Assembly: GCF_007559435.1 (NCBI RefSeq)
Contig: NZ_VMBP01000004.1
Coordinates: forward strand, 1 to 64,000
Origin: Ancylobacter moscoviensis
Lineage (GTDB): Bacteria > Pseudomonadota > Alphaproteobacteria > Rhizobiales > Xanthobacteraceae
DNA length: 64,000 nt
Reading direction: 5' to 3'
Translations under genes and position numbers: made by a program
The notes under the pieces: generated by a model
What the model saw: only the letters and a program-made list of their open reading frames with translations
Database searches by the model: none
What the model was told of the DNA's origin: nothing
Part shown: piece by piece, positions 46,754 through 55,876 of the stretch
Layout: the number at the start of each line of letters is the position of its first letter
Numbering within the stretch: the stretch's first letter is position 1

Positions 46754-47716
46754 ATGAGCGAGCGTTATGAGCCGGTCTGGTTCACGACCGAGGGCGTGCC
46801 TCCCCGCCGGCGCGCGGAGGTGGTGGCCGAGGCTTTCGCGCGGCTGATCGGCGACGTCGCGATCGACTTTCCGCTGCGGCCGCGCAGGCCGGTGCGTATG
46901 GTGCATTGCGCCCTGCCGGGCGCGCTGATCACCACCTGCATCGAGCTGCGCGCCCATCTGCGTCTCGGCGAGGGGGCGACCGGCGGCGACGTCGTCCTCG
47001 CCCGGCCGGTCGGCGGCGCGATCCGGGTGCGGCAGGGCGGGCGCGAGGCGGTGGTGGTCGAGCGCGACGCCACGCTGATCTCGCTCGGGCAGCCCTTCGA
47101 GATCGACGCCACCGGCGCGGAGCGCTTCGATTTCCTGCGCATCGCGGCCCCGGCGGTGGCGCGGCGGCCGGCGCTGGCACCGAGCCTGCTGCAGCCCGCC
47201 CTTGCCACCGACAACCGGCTGGTGCTGCTCACCCACTATGCCGGCGCGCTGCTGCAGGGGATGATCCCCCTCGACACCGAGCGCCATGCCCGGCTTGCCG
47301 GCAATCATCTGCGCGATCTTGCCGGCACGCTGTTCGGCCTCGACGAGCCGGTCGACGCGGCGTTGAGCCCGGCGGTCCGCCTGGCCGCGGTGAAGGAGCA
47401 GGTTGAGCGCGAGTTCATGCGTCGCGACCTGTCGGTCGAGACGGTCGCGCAGAGCCAGGGCGTGACGTCGCGCTATGTGCAGAAGCTGTTCGCCGGGGAG
47501 GGCACCACCTTCACCCGCTATCTGCTGGAGCGGCGGCTGGATGCGGCCCATGCGGCCCTGCGCGGCGTGGGCCGTGGCGCGATCGGCGCCATCGCTTTCG
47601 ACGCCGGCTTCGGCGATCTCTCCTATTTCATCCGCTCGTTCCGGCGCCGCTTCGGCGTCCCGCCCTCGCAGGTGGCACGCGCATCCGGCGCGACGCCCGA
47701 TGCCGATCGCCCCTGA
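46754..47716 (+). CDS. AraC-family regulator of the first siderophore locus
   Basis: 320 aa. The N-terminal AraC-binding domain (about 1-190) resembles the cupin-like sensor of AraC_binding_2. The C-terminal double helix-turn-helix (about 215-315) has SVETVAQSQGVTSRYVQKLF and IGAIAFDAGFGDLSYFIRSFRRRFGVPPS. It is divergent from the TonB receptor, 190 nt away, and by analogy with RhrA, PchR and AlcR it likely activates uptake when the ferric siderophore binds. The ATG has no clear Shine-Dalgarno. Confidence 0.88.
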   Translation: MSERYEPVWFTTEGVPPRRRAEVVAEAFARLIGDVAIDFPLRPRRPVRMVHCALPGALITTCIELRAHLRLGEGATGGDVVLARPVGGAIRVRQGGREAVVVERDATLISLGQPFEIDATGAERFDFLRIAAPAVARRPALAPSLLQPALATDNRLVLLTHYAGALLQGMIPLDTERHARLAGNHLRDLAGTLFGLDEPVDAALSPAVRLAAVKEQVEREFMRRDLSVETVAQSQGVTSRYVQKLFAGEGTTFTRYLLERRLDAAHAALRGVGRGAIGAIAFDAGFGDLSYFIRSFRRRFGVPPSQVARASGATPDADRP

Positions 47717-47731
47717 CCACCCGCCGCGCGG

Positions 47732-48619
47732 TCAGCCGCGCCGGTCGCGGCGCCAGGCCGCCGGGGGCGCGCCGAGATTCTGCCGGAACACCCGGGTGAA
47801 ATGCGCCTGGTCGCAGAAGCCGGTGGCGACGGCGACCTCGGTCAGCGACATGCCGGTGTCGAGCAGCAGCCGCTGCGCCCGCTTGAGGCGCGCATCGGTC
47901 TGCCACTGGTGCGGCGGCACGCCGGTGGCGGCCTTGAACGCATGGCTGAAATAGCTGGAGGACAGGCCGACGAGCTGCGCCAGCTCCTCCAGCCGAATCG
48001 CGTCCGCGCAATGGGCGTCGATGTAGTCGATCACGCGGCGCAGTTGCCAGGAGGCGAGGGCAGAGCGCTTGCGCCCGGCGCGCGGGCTGGATCGCAGGAA
48101 ATCGATGAAGAACGCGGTGGTCAGGCTGTCGCCGTACAGTTCGTGGAAGGCGAGGGGCGTCTGGCATTCCGCCGCGATCATGTTGGCGAAGGTCATAAGC
48201 CGGTCGTCGGTGAACATCAGCCGGGGCGTCTCGAACGCCTCGCGGGAGACCTCGTCGGCGAGCCGCGTGCGCAGCGCCTCGGCGTCGAAATGCAGGTCGA
48301 GGTGGCGCAGATAGGTCGTGCTGGTGAAGCGCGACCAGAGCGGCATGCCGGCCGGGATGAAGCTGATCTGGCGCGGCGCGTGGCGCTTGGGTACCTGCGC
48401 GTGGCCGGGGGAGAGCAGCAGCTCGAATTCGCCGCCCGTCTGGTCCAGCAGCACGAAGAGGCGGGGATGCTCGGAGATGTATTCCGCCCGCGCGCCGACC
48501 GCGCCTTCCGCTTCCCACAGCTCGACCAGCACACCGTTCCACGAGCGGCGGTGGCCGTCGGTGAGCACGGAGATGCCCTCACGCCGTGAGGTCATGTTGG
48601 GGATGAACGCTGCGGACAT
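47732..48619 (-). CDS. AraC-family regulator of the second siderophore locus
   Basis: 295 aa with an N-terminal sensor domain and C-terminal AraC helix-turn-helix (about 190-290; RLEELAQLVGLSSSYFSHAFKAATGVPPH and LTEVAVATGFCDQAHFTRVFRQNLG). It is divergent from the second TonB receptor and convergent with the first AraC gene, 15 nt apart. The two AraC proteins are not close duplicates in the sensor domain. Confidence 0.88.
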   Translation of the reverse strand: MSAAFIPNMTSRREGISVLTDGHRRSWNGVLVELWEAEGAVGARAEYISEHPRLFVLLDQTGGEFELLLSPGHAQVPKRHAPRQISFIPAGMPLWSRFTSTTYLRHLDLHFDAEALRTRLADEVSREAFETPRLMFTDDRLMTFANMIAAECQTPLAFHELYGDSLTTAFFIDFLRSSPRAGRKRSALASWQLRRVIDYIDAHCADAIRLEELAQLVGLSSSYFSHAFKAATGVPPHQWQTDARLKRAQRLLLDTGMSLTEVAVATGFCDQAHFTRVFRQNLGAPPAAWRRDRRG

Positions 48620-48659
48620 CGCTTTCCTCGCTCTCCCGACTGGAATGCCTGATCGATCG

Positions 48660-48695
48660 TGTCACAAACAAACCAAAAACGTACAAGATGTGACA
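48660..48695. promoter_or_regulatory. Inverted repeat before the second siderophore locus
   Basis: TGTCACA (48660-48666) and TGTGACA (48689-48695) are perfect inverted 7-mers separated by 22 nt in an AT-rich stretch of the 207-nt divergent region (48620-48826). Such spacing fits two half-sites of a dimeric regulator, perhaps the divergent AraC protein. No -10/-35 pair is certain. Confidence 0.4.
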
Positions 48696-48826
48696 GAGAC
48701 GGACAATCATCTGGAAGCATTGATTGTTACGAGATGCCAAACGCATCTGGCGAACATCGAAGGATATACCTCTTTTGAATGTTTCCGAGCTGCGCGTCAT
48801 TTGCAGGTTTATTTGGAACGTTTGCA

Positions 48827-51073
48827 ATGTATGGGAAGTCCTTCAAGCTCCTGCTGCTGAGCAGCACTATGGCGACGCTGCCCTTGTGGGGCGCGGCCAT
48901 GGCCCAGCAGGCGTCGTCCTCCGGCGAAACCGCGGTCGAGCTCGACACCATTTCGGTGGAGGGGCAGCAGAACGGCACAGGGCCGGTGAACGGCTATGTC
49001 GCCACGCAGACGACGTCCGGCATGAAGACGGACGTGCCCATCGTCGCCATCCCGCAGTCGGTCTCGGTGATCGGCCGCGACGAGATCGACGACCGCAAGG
49101 CGCTCAAGGTGGACGAGGCGCTGCGCTACACCGCCGGCGTGCACTCTTCGCCCTATGGCGGGCCGGATCCGGACACCGACTGGTTCTACATCCGCGGCTT
49201 CAACGCCACCCAGACCGGCATCTTCCTCGATAACCTGTCGCTTTACAGCTACGGCTTCGGCGGCTTCCAGATCGATCCCTTCCTGCTGGAGCGCATCGAG
49301 GTGCTGAAGGGCCCGGCCTCGGTGCTCTACGGCGGGTCGAGCCCCGGCGGCCTGGTCAATCTCGTCAGCAAGCGCCCGCGCGACGAGCGTTTCGGCTATG
49401 TCGAGACCGGCATCAACAATTTCGGCAACGGCTACTTCGCCTTCGACATCAACGACACCTTCGGCGCCGTGAATCCGCTGGGCGAGGGGGCCGCGACCAA
49501 GGCGCCGGCGTCGTCCGATCCGGTCTGGCTCTATCGCCTCACCGGTCGCATCGCCGGCGGCGACCAGCACACCGACTACAGCCACGATTTCCGCGGCGTG
49601 TTCATGCCGCAGATCACCTACCGGCCCTCGCAGCAGACCGAGCTGAACGTGTACGCGCAGATCGCCGCGCTCGATCAGGTCAATGTCGGCGGCGGCTTCC
49701 TGCCCTATTACGGCACGGTGCAGAACGCCTCCTTCGGCAAGATCAGCCGCGACGCCTATTTCGGCGAGCCGGGGCTCGACAACAGCCGCTACACGCAGCT
49801 CCTCGTCGGCTACGAGTTCAAGCACGAGTTCGAGAACGACTGGATCTTCAATTCGAGCGCGCGCTACGGCCATCTCAACAAGCGCGAGATCGGCCCTTAC
49901 CCCTACGGCTACTACAACCCCGCCACCGGCTACGGCGGCAACGCGCAGCCGCTGACGCCCAACAACCTGCTCTACCGCATCGGCTTCGAGGGCATCAGCG
50001 GCGTCAACAGCTTCGCCACCGACAACCATTTCCGCCGCGAGTTCGCCACCGGCGCGGTAGAGCACGACTTCCTGTTCGGCGTCGACTACACGCTCTACCG
50101 CCTCGACAACGAGCAGTCCTCCGGCGGGGCGACGCCGATCAGCGCCACGGACCCGATCTACGGCGTGCCGCAGGGCCCGAGCGCGATCTATCTCGACCAG
50201 ATCCTCACCCAGCAGCAGCTCGGCGGCTATGTGCAGGACCAGATGCGTTTCGGCGGCGGCTGGATCGTCACCTTGAACGGGCGCTACGACTACGTGAATA
50301 CCGAGTCGGAAAGCCCCGCCACGCTGGCCTTCTCGCCGAACTACAAGACGCATGACGGCGCCTTCACCGGCCGTGCCGGCCTCGCCTACGAGTTCGCCAA
50401 CGGCCTGACGCCCTATGCTGCGGTCTCCAGCTTCTTCAATCCGGTGGTGGGCGTCGATGCCGACAACACCGGCTTCAAGCCGGAGGAGGGCTACCAGTAC
50501 GAAGCGGGCATCAAATACCAGCCGACCTTCATGGACGCGCTGATCACCGCCTCGGTGTTCCAGATCACCCGGCAGAACGTCACCGTTCCCGACGTCGACA
50601 ACATCTTCTTCGACACCCAGCTCGGCGAGGTGCGCTCCACCGGCTTCGAGCTGGAGGCCAAGGCCAACGTGACGAGGAATTTCCGCCTGATCGGCACACT
50701 GACAGTGATGGACATGGAAATCACCAACGACACCAACCCGCTGATCATCGGCAACGAGCCGATGCTGGTGCCCAACGTGATGGCCTCCGCCTGGGCGGAC
50801 TACAAGTTCGACCAGGGCCCGCTGAAGGGCGTGAGCATCGGCGGCGGCGTGCGCTATGTCGGCTCGTCCTGGGTGGACGACGAGAACACGCTGAAGGTCC
50901 CCTCGGTCACGCTGTTCGATGCGGCCATCCGCTACGATCAGGAGACGTGGGGCGTGGCGCTCAACGTCAACAACATCTTCGACGAGGTCTATGTGTCGGG
51001 CTGCCAGGGCATTTCCGGCTGCGGCTACGGCGACAGCCGCACCATCACCCTGTCGGCACACTACAAGTGGTGA
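48827..51073 (+). CDS. TonB-dependent ferrichrome-type siderophore receptor
   Basis: 748 aa from ATG 48827, chosen because a proper signal peptide begins there (YGKSFKLLLLSSTMATLPLW, cleavage near GAAMAQ). ATG 48779 is the alternative. The TonB box region ELDTISVEG, the plug motif IPQSVSVIGRDEIDDRK, GFNATQTGIFLDN and LKGPASVLYGGSSPGGLVNLVSKRP are typical of the FhuA/FpvA group. The barrel ends SAHYKW with the required aromatic terminus. fhuCDB-like genes follow after 13 nt, which supports hydroxamate-type substrates. Confidence 0.93.
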   Translation: MYGKSFKLLLLSSTMATLPLWGAAMAQQASSSGETAVELDTISVEGQQNGTGPVNGYVATQTTSGMKTDVPIVAIPQSVSVIGRDEIDDRKALKVDEALRYTAGVHSSPYGGPDPDTDWFYIRGFNATQTGIFLDNLSLYSYGFGGFQIDPFLLERIEVLKGPASVLYGGSSPGGLVNLVSKRPRDERFGYVETGINNFGNGYFAFDINDTFGAVNPLGEGAATKAPASSDPVWLYRLTGRIAGGDQHTDYSHDFRGVFMPQITYRPSQQTELNVYAQIAALDQVNVGGGFLPYYGTVQNASFGKISRDAYFGEPGLDNSRYTQLLVGYEFKHEFENDWIFNSSARYGHLNKREIGPYPYGYYNPATGYGGNAQPLTPNNLLYRIGFEGISGVNSFATDNHFRREFATGAVEHDFLFGVDYTLYRLDNEQSSGGATPISATDPIYGVPQGPSAIYLDQILTQQQLGGYVQDQMRFGGGWIVTLNGRYDYVNTESESPATLAFSPNYKTHDGAFTGRAGLAYEFANGLTPYAAVSSFFNPVVGVDADNTGFKPEEGYQYEAGIKYQPTFMDALITASVFQITRQNVTVPDVDNIFFDTQLGEVRSTGFELEAKANVTRNFRLIGTLTVMDMEITNDTNPLIIGNEPMLVPNVMASAWADYKFDQGPLKGVSIGGGVRYVGSSWVDDENTLKVPSVTLFDAAIRYDQETWGVALNVNNIFDEVYVSGCQGISGCGYGDSRTITLSAHYKW

Positions 51074-51086
51074 GACTGCGCGCCTG

Positions 51087-51896
51087 ATGCCCCGTTCCGC
51101 CCCGACACCCGCCTCCGGCGGCCCCGGCCTCTTCGACCTCGTCGACGCGCGCTACGACGTGCCCGGCCGGGCCATCCTCGGCCCGGTGTCGCTGCGGCTG
51201 GAACCCGGGCATGTCTACGGCCTCGTCGGGCCGAACGGCTCCGGCAAGAGCACCCTCATGCGCCTGCTCGCCCGCGATCTCGCGGCGACGGGCGGGGAGG
51301 TGCGCTTCGGCGGGCTCCCGGCCGGCGCGTGGGGCGAGCGTGGCTTCGCCCGCCGGGTCGCCTTCATGCCGCAGTTCACGCCGCCCGCCGACGGGCTGAA
51401 CGTGCGCGAGCTGGTGGCGCTCGGGCGCTATCCCTGGCACGGCATGCTGGGCCGCTTCACCGCCGCCGACGCCGACAGGGTGGAGGCGGCCATCCACAGC
51501 ACCGGGCTGGAGGCCCTCGCCGAGCGCGCGGTCGACACGCTCTCCGGCGGCGAGCGCCAGCGCGCCTGGCTCGCCGTGATGCTGGCGCAGGACACCGAAT
51601 GGCTCCTGCTCGACGAGCCGACCTCGGCGCTCGATCTCGCCCATCAGGAGGAGATTCTGCGGCTGGTGCACGCGCTCAGCCGCGAGCGGGGGCTGTCGGT
51701 GGTGGTCGTGCTGCACGACATCAACCTCGCCGCGCGCTACTGCGACGAGATCGTCGCGCTGGGCAACGGCCGGATCGTCGCCCGCGCGCCGGCCGGCGAG
51801 ATCATGCTGCCGGAGCGTCTCACGGTGATCTACGGCCTGCCCATGGGCGTCTTCGCCCATCCGGTCAGCGGCGCTCCCATCGGCTACGTCGCGTGA
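51087..51896 (+). CDS. fhuC: Siderophore ABC importer ATPase (FhuC-like)
   Basis: 269 aa from ATG 51087. Walker A GPNGSGKS (48-55), signature TLSGGERQR, Walker [13 protein letters not shown] and the switch His in VVVLHDINLAARYCDE. It drives the FhuB permease. The stop overlaps the fhuD start (GTGA). The gene name follows family placement and order, not a proven substrate. Confidence 0.9.
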   Translation: MPRSAPTPASGGPGLFDLVDARYDVPGRAILGPVSLRLEPGHVYGLVGPNGSGKSTLMRLLARDLAATGGEVRFGGLPAGAWGERGFARRVAFMPQFTPPADGLNVRELVALGRYPWHGMLGRFTAADADRVEAAIHSTGLEALAERAVDTLSGGERQRAWLAVMLAQDTEWLLLDEPTSALDLAHQEEILRLVHALSRERGLSVVVVLHDINLAARYCDEIVALGNGRIVARAPAGEIMLPERLTVIYGLPMGVFAHPVSGAPIGYVA

Positions 51897-52786
51897 GCGT
51901 CCCGCGTGCCATAAGCCGTCGCTCCGTGCTGGCGACGGCCCTTGCGCTGGCCGCCGGCGGCGTGCGGGCGCAGGGCCTCGCGTCCCCGCGCGCGGCGACG
52001 CTCGACTGGGCGATACTGGAGACGCTGCTGGCGCTCGGCCACCCGCCCGTCGCCGCGACCGAACTGGTCCAGTTCCGCGAGGTGGCGGTCGAGCCCCCGG
52101 TGCCGCCGGGCGTGGCCGATCTCGGCCTGCGCGGCCTGCCGAACCTCGAGACGCTGCTGCTGGCGCGGCCCGACATCATCTTCAACTCGAACTTCTATGC
52201 CGCGCTGGAGCCGCGCCTTGCCCGCATCGCGCCGGTGGAGAGCTTCACGCTCTACGTGCCGGGGCAGGCACCCTACGAGCCGATGCTGGCGATGACCCGC
52301 GCCATCGCCGCCCGGCTGGGAATCCCCGGCGCCGCCGAGGTGCTGATCGCCCGCACGCAGGCCGGCCTCGACGCGCAGCGCGAGCGTCTCACCGCCGTCC
52401 AGCGGCCGGTACTGGCGATCAATTTCGGCGATGCGCGCCATTTCCGCACCTTCGGCTTCGACAGCATGATCGGCGAGGCGCTGGCGCGGCTCGGCCTCGC
52501 CAATGCGTGGAGCGGACCGACCGGCTATTCCGCTACGGCGCCGGTGGGCATCGAGACCCTCGCACGCTACCCAGATGCATTCGTCGCGGCGGTCGCTCCC
52601 CATCCGCCGGATGCGGTCGCGGTGTTCGAGCGCAGCGCCTTCTGGCACGCCTTGCCGGCGGTGAAGGCGGGCAGGGTGCTCTGGCTCGGATCGGTGGATC
52701 CGTTCGGTGCGCTGCCCTCCGCGAGCCGCTTCGCCCGGCTGCTGACCGAGGCGCTGGTGCGGGCGGAAGGCGCGGGCCGTGGCTGA
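51893..52786 (+). CDS. fhuD: Periplasmic siderophore-binding protein (FhuD-like)
   Basis: 297 aa, GTG start 51893. A twin-arginine type signal (SRRSVLATALALAAGG) suggests Tat export, as in several FhuD homologues. The mature protein is a class III binding protein with a helical backbone (LDWAILETLLALGHPPVA; LPNLETLLLARPDIIF), and it hands the ferric siderophore to FhuB. Overlaps fhuB by 8 nt. Confidence 0.88.
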   Translation: MSVPRAISRRSVLATALALAAGGVRAQGLASPRAATLDWAILETLLALGHPPVAATELVQFREVAVEPPVPPGVADLGLRGLPNLETLLLARPDIIFNSNFYAALEPRLARIAPVESFTLYVPGQAPYEPMLAMTRAIAARLGIPGAAEVLIARTQAGLDAQRERLTAVQRPVLAINFGDARHFRTFGFDSMIGEALARLGLANAWSGPTGYSATAPVGIETLARYPDAFVAAVAPHPPDAVAVFERSAFWHALPAVKAGRVLWLGSVDPFGALPSASRFARLLTEALVRAEGAGRG

Positions 52787-54737
52787 TACCGTGGCTGATT
52801 TGCGCTTCTCCCGCCTGTGGGGCGGGGCCGCGCTCCTCGCTCTGTGCGCGGCCGTCGCCGCGGTCCTGACGCGGCCGGGCGTGCCCGGCCTCGACGACGT
52901 GGTGCTCTGGCAGGTCGCGCTGCCGCGCGGTGCCGTGGCGCTGCTGGCGGGCGGCGCGCTCGGGCTTTCCGGCGCCCTGCTCCAGCGCGTGCTGCGCAAC
53001 CCCATCGCCGATCCCTCGACGCTCGGCATCGCCGCCGGAGCCCAGCTCGCGCTGACGCTCGTCCTTGCCTTCGCGCCGGGACTGGCCGTCGCCGGCCGGG
53101 AGACGATCGCGCTGGCCGGCGGTGCGGGGGCGGCCGTGCTCGTCCTCGCACTCGGCTGGCGCCGGGGGCTCGATCCCGTCACCGTCGTCCTGTCGGGCAT
53201 GATGATCGCGCTTGTCGCGGGGGCGGTCAGCGCGACGCTCGTTCTGGCGCGGGGCGAGTACGTGCTCTCGCTCTACATCTGGGGCGCGGGGTCTCTGGCG
53301 CAGCAGGGATGGGGCAGCGTCGCGACCATCGGCTCCCGCCTCGTCCTCGGTCTCGCCGCCACGGCGCTGCTCGCGCGGCCGCTGGCGCTGCTGGGGCTCG
53401 ACGATGCCGGCGCCCGCAGCCTCGGCCTCGGCCTTGCCGGTGCCCGGCTGGCGGCAATGACGGTCGCCGTCTGGCTGGCCGCGACGGTGACGGCGGAGGT
53501 CGGGGTGATCGGCTTCGTCGGTCTGGCGGCGCCGGCCTTCGCCCGCCTCGCCGGTGCCGGCACCTCGCGCCAGATCATGACGCTGGCGCCGATCACCGGC
53601 GCGCTCGTGCTCTCTCTCGCGGACAGCTTCGTCCAGCTTGCGGGGACGGACGGGCACGACCTCGCGCCGACCGGCGCTGCCACGGCTCTGCTCGGCGGCC
53701 CGCTGCTGCTCTGGTTGCTGCCGCGCGTCCATTCGGTGGATCGGCTGCGCCACAGGACGGCGGCGGCGGCGCGCCGGCTGCGGCGGCCGGCATGGGCGCT
53801 CGCGGGCATCGCCGGCGTGGTTCTTCTCGTCGCGCTGGGCGCGTTGACCATCGGCCGGGCGGCGAACGGGTGGCACGTCGCGGGCGGCGAGCTGTTCGCC
53901 GAGCTCCTGCCGTTCCGCGCTCCCCGGCTCGTCGCCGCTGGCGGGGCAGGAATGATGCTGGCCGCCGCCGGTCTCGTCATGCAGCGCATGACCGGCAATC
54001 CGATGGCGAGCCCGGAAGTGCTCGGCGTCAGCGCCGGCGGCGGCGTCGGGCTGGCGGTGCTGCTGTTCGCCGGTGCCGCCACCGGGCCGCTGGTGCTGGT
54101 CGGCATGGGCGCCGGCTCGCTCGCCGTGTTGCTGGTGATGCTCGCGGTGGCCGCGCGTTGGGGCTTCGGGCCGGAGCGTCTGCTGCTCGCCGGCATTGCT
54201 TGCGGCGCGCTGTGCATGGCGGTCATCTCCACCGTGCTCGCGAGCGGCGGCATGACGGCCTACATGCTGCTCGTCTGGATGTCCGGCTCGACCAACCGCG
54301 TCGGCCCGTTCGAGGCGTGGACCGCCGTTGGCGCGGCACTGGTGCTGGTCGCGCCGCTTTTTCTTCTGGCGCGATGGATGACCGTGCTGCCGCTGGGCGC
54401 GACGGCGAGCCGGAGCCTCGGCATGCCCGTGCGCCGGGCGCGGCTGGTGCTGGCGGTGCTCGCCGCGCTGCTCACGGCGGCGGCTTCCTTCGTTGTCGGC
54501 CCGTTGAGCCTCGTGGGCCTCATGGCGCCGCATCTCGCCCGTCTGATGGGCTTCGTCCGACTGCGCGAGCAACTCGCCGCCGCCCTGCTGCTCGGGGCGC
54601 TGCTGCTGATCCTTGCCGACTGGCTGGCGCGCCTCGTCGTGTTTCCCTATCAGGTGCCCACCGGCCTCTTTGCCGCCCTCATCGGCGGGCCCTACCTCAT
54701 CTGGCTGCTTCACCGTGGAGGAACGCAGCGTGACTGA
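52779..54737 (+). CDS. fhuB: Siderophore ABC importer permease, fused double unit (FhuB-like)
   Basis: 652 aa, GTG start 52779; a second GTG at 52791 is possible. Two homologous FecCD-type permease halves in one chain (about 1-320 and 335-652), each with about ten helices and the conserved LQRVLRNPIADPSTLGI or MQRMTGNPMASPEVLG element. Fusion of both halves is the hallmark of FhuB, whereas most other siderophore systems use two proteins. It overlaps the SIP gene by 8 nt. Confidence 0.92.
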   Translation: MADTVADLRFSRLWGGAALLALCAAVAAVLTRPGVPGLDDVVLWQVALPRGAVALLAGGALGLSGALLQRVLRNPIADPSTLGIAAGAQLALTLVLAFAPGLAVAGRETIALAGGAGAAVLVLALGWRRGLDPVTVVLSGMMIALVAGAVSATLVLARGEYVLSLYIWGAGSLAQQGWGSVATIGSRLVLGLAATALLARPLALLGLDDAGARSLGLGLAGARLAAMTVAVWLAATVTAEVGVIGFVGLAAPAFARLAGAGTSRQIMTLAPITGALVLSLADSFVQLAGTDGHDLAPTGAATALLGGPLLLWLLPRVHSVDRLRHRTAAAARRLRRPAWALAGIAGVVLLVALGALTIGRAANGWHVAGGELFAELLPFRAPRLVAAGGAGMMLAAAGLVMQRMTGNPMASPEVLGVSAGGGVGLAVLLFAGAATGPLVLVGMGAGSLAVLLVMLAVAARWGFGPERLLLAGIACGALCMAVISTVLASGGMTAYMLLVWMSGSTNRVGPFEAWTAVGAALVLVAPLFLLARWMTVLPLGATASRSLGMPVRRARLVLAVLAALLTAAASFVVGPLSLVGLMAPHLARLMGFVRLREQLAAALLLGALLLILADWLARLVVFPYQVPTGLFAALIGGPYLIWLLHRGGTQRD

Positions 54738-55827
54738 GACCCTTCTCGTCGCCGAGGCGCGCGTTCCGCTCGCCGATCCCCGGGGCATGGTGGAGACGCT
54801 GTGCGCGCATTTCGTCGAGCATGCACATGTCACCCGCACCGCCGAGGGCGGCCTGATCGAGAGCCCGTTCGGCCGCGCCGAGCTGCGCGCCGGGAAGGCG
54901 CATCTGCATCTGCGGGCGGAAGGCGTCGATGCCACCGCGCTCTATGTGGTCAAGAACGCGCTGGCGGAGCATCTCGCCATCTTCGCGGGCGACACGGCTT
55001 CCCGCTTCTCCTGGTCGGGAGACGCGGCGGGCCAGCACCGCATCCCGTTCTTCCATGAGATGCGGGTCGTAGGCGCCCAGCAGCTCACGCCGAAGATGCG
55101 CCGCGTGACCCTGGCGGGCGGCGATGTCGCGGCCCTCGACGGGGAGGCGGGCCTGCATGTGCGCCTGCTCATTCCTCCCGCCGGGCGTCCTCCCGTCTGG
55201 CCGGTCGCCGCACCGGACGGGAGGACGCTCTGGCCGAAAGGCGAGGACGCCCTGATCCGCCGCGTCTACACGATCCGGCGCCTCGATCCCGCAGCGGGCA
55301 CGATCGATGTCGACATGGTGCTGCACGAAGATGACGACGCCCCCGGTTCGCGCTGTGCGGCCAGGGCTCAGCCGGGCGATCCGGTCGGGGTGATGGGACC
55401 GGGCGGCGGCCTGCCGCCGGACGCGGACTGGCATGTCCTTGCCGGCGACGAGACCGCGTTGCCGGTCATCGCCCGCATCGCCGAAGGGCTGCCGGCGGGC
55501 CGACGGGTCATCGCCCTCGTCGAAGTGGCCGATATGGCGGAGGAACAGCCGATCGCTTCGCACACCGATCTTCAGCTTCGGTGGCTGCACCGCGACGGCG
55601 CTCCGGCGGGCACGACGGACTTGCTGGAGCGCGCGCTTCGGGCCATGGAATGGCCGGTCGGGGGGCGTGGGCATGTGACGGTCGGCTGCGAGCATCGCGC
55701 CGCGCGGGCCATCCGGAGCTGGCTGCGCGCGGAACGCGGCATGGCGAAGCAGGACGCGCAGGTCGCCGCCTATTGGCGGCTGGGGCGCAGCGGCGACACC
55801 GCCGTCGAGGAGCAGGACCGGGAATGA
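54730..55827 (+). CDS. DUF2218-SIP ferric-siderophore reductase fusion
   Basis: 365 aa, GTG start 54730. Residues about 8-98 are a DUF2218 domain (ETLCAHFVEHAHVTR, LYVVKNALAEHLAIFA). Residues about 105-350 are a siderophore-interacting flavoprotein (ViuB/YqjH type), with the FAD motif RRVYTIRR, and a C-terminal SIP domain (GHVTVGCEHRAARAIRSWL). It should reduce ferric siderophores in the cytosol to release Fe2+ after import by FhuBCD. Confidence 0.9.
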   Translation: MTETLLVAEARVPLADPRGMVETLCAHFVEHAHVTRTAEGGLIESPFGRAELRAGKAHLHLRAEGVDATALYVVKNALAEHLAIFAGDTASRFSWSGDAAGQHRIPFFHEMRVVGAQQLTPKMRRVTLAGGDVAALDGEAGLHVRLLIPPAGRPPVWPVAAPDGRTLWPKGEDALIRRVYTIRRLDPAAGTIDVDMVLHEDDDAPGSRCAARAQPGDPVGVMGPGGGLPPDADWHVLAGDETALPVIARIAEGLPAGRRVIALVEVADMAEEQPIASHTDLQLRWLHRDGAPAGTTDLLERALRAMEWPVGGRGHVTVGCEHRAARAIRSWLRAERGMAKQDAQVAAYWRLGRSGDTAVEEQDRE

Positions 55828-55876
55828 TACGTTCGATGATGGCCTCGGGGTGGTGCGCCGACAGGGAGCGCGCCGC

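Noticed and set aside
52533-54935. 800-codon open frame on the minus strand, opposite fhuD-fhuB
   Set aside because: Its sequence (runs of Arg, Gln, Glu, Gly, His) is typical of antisense translation of a hydrophobic membrane-protein gene.
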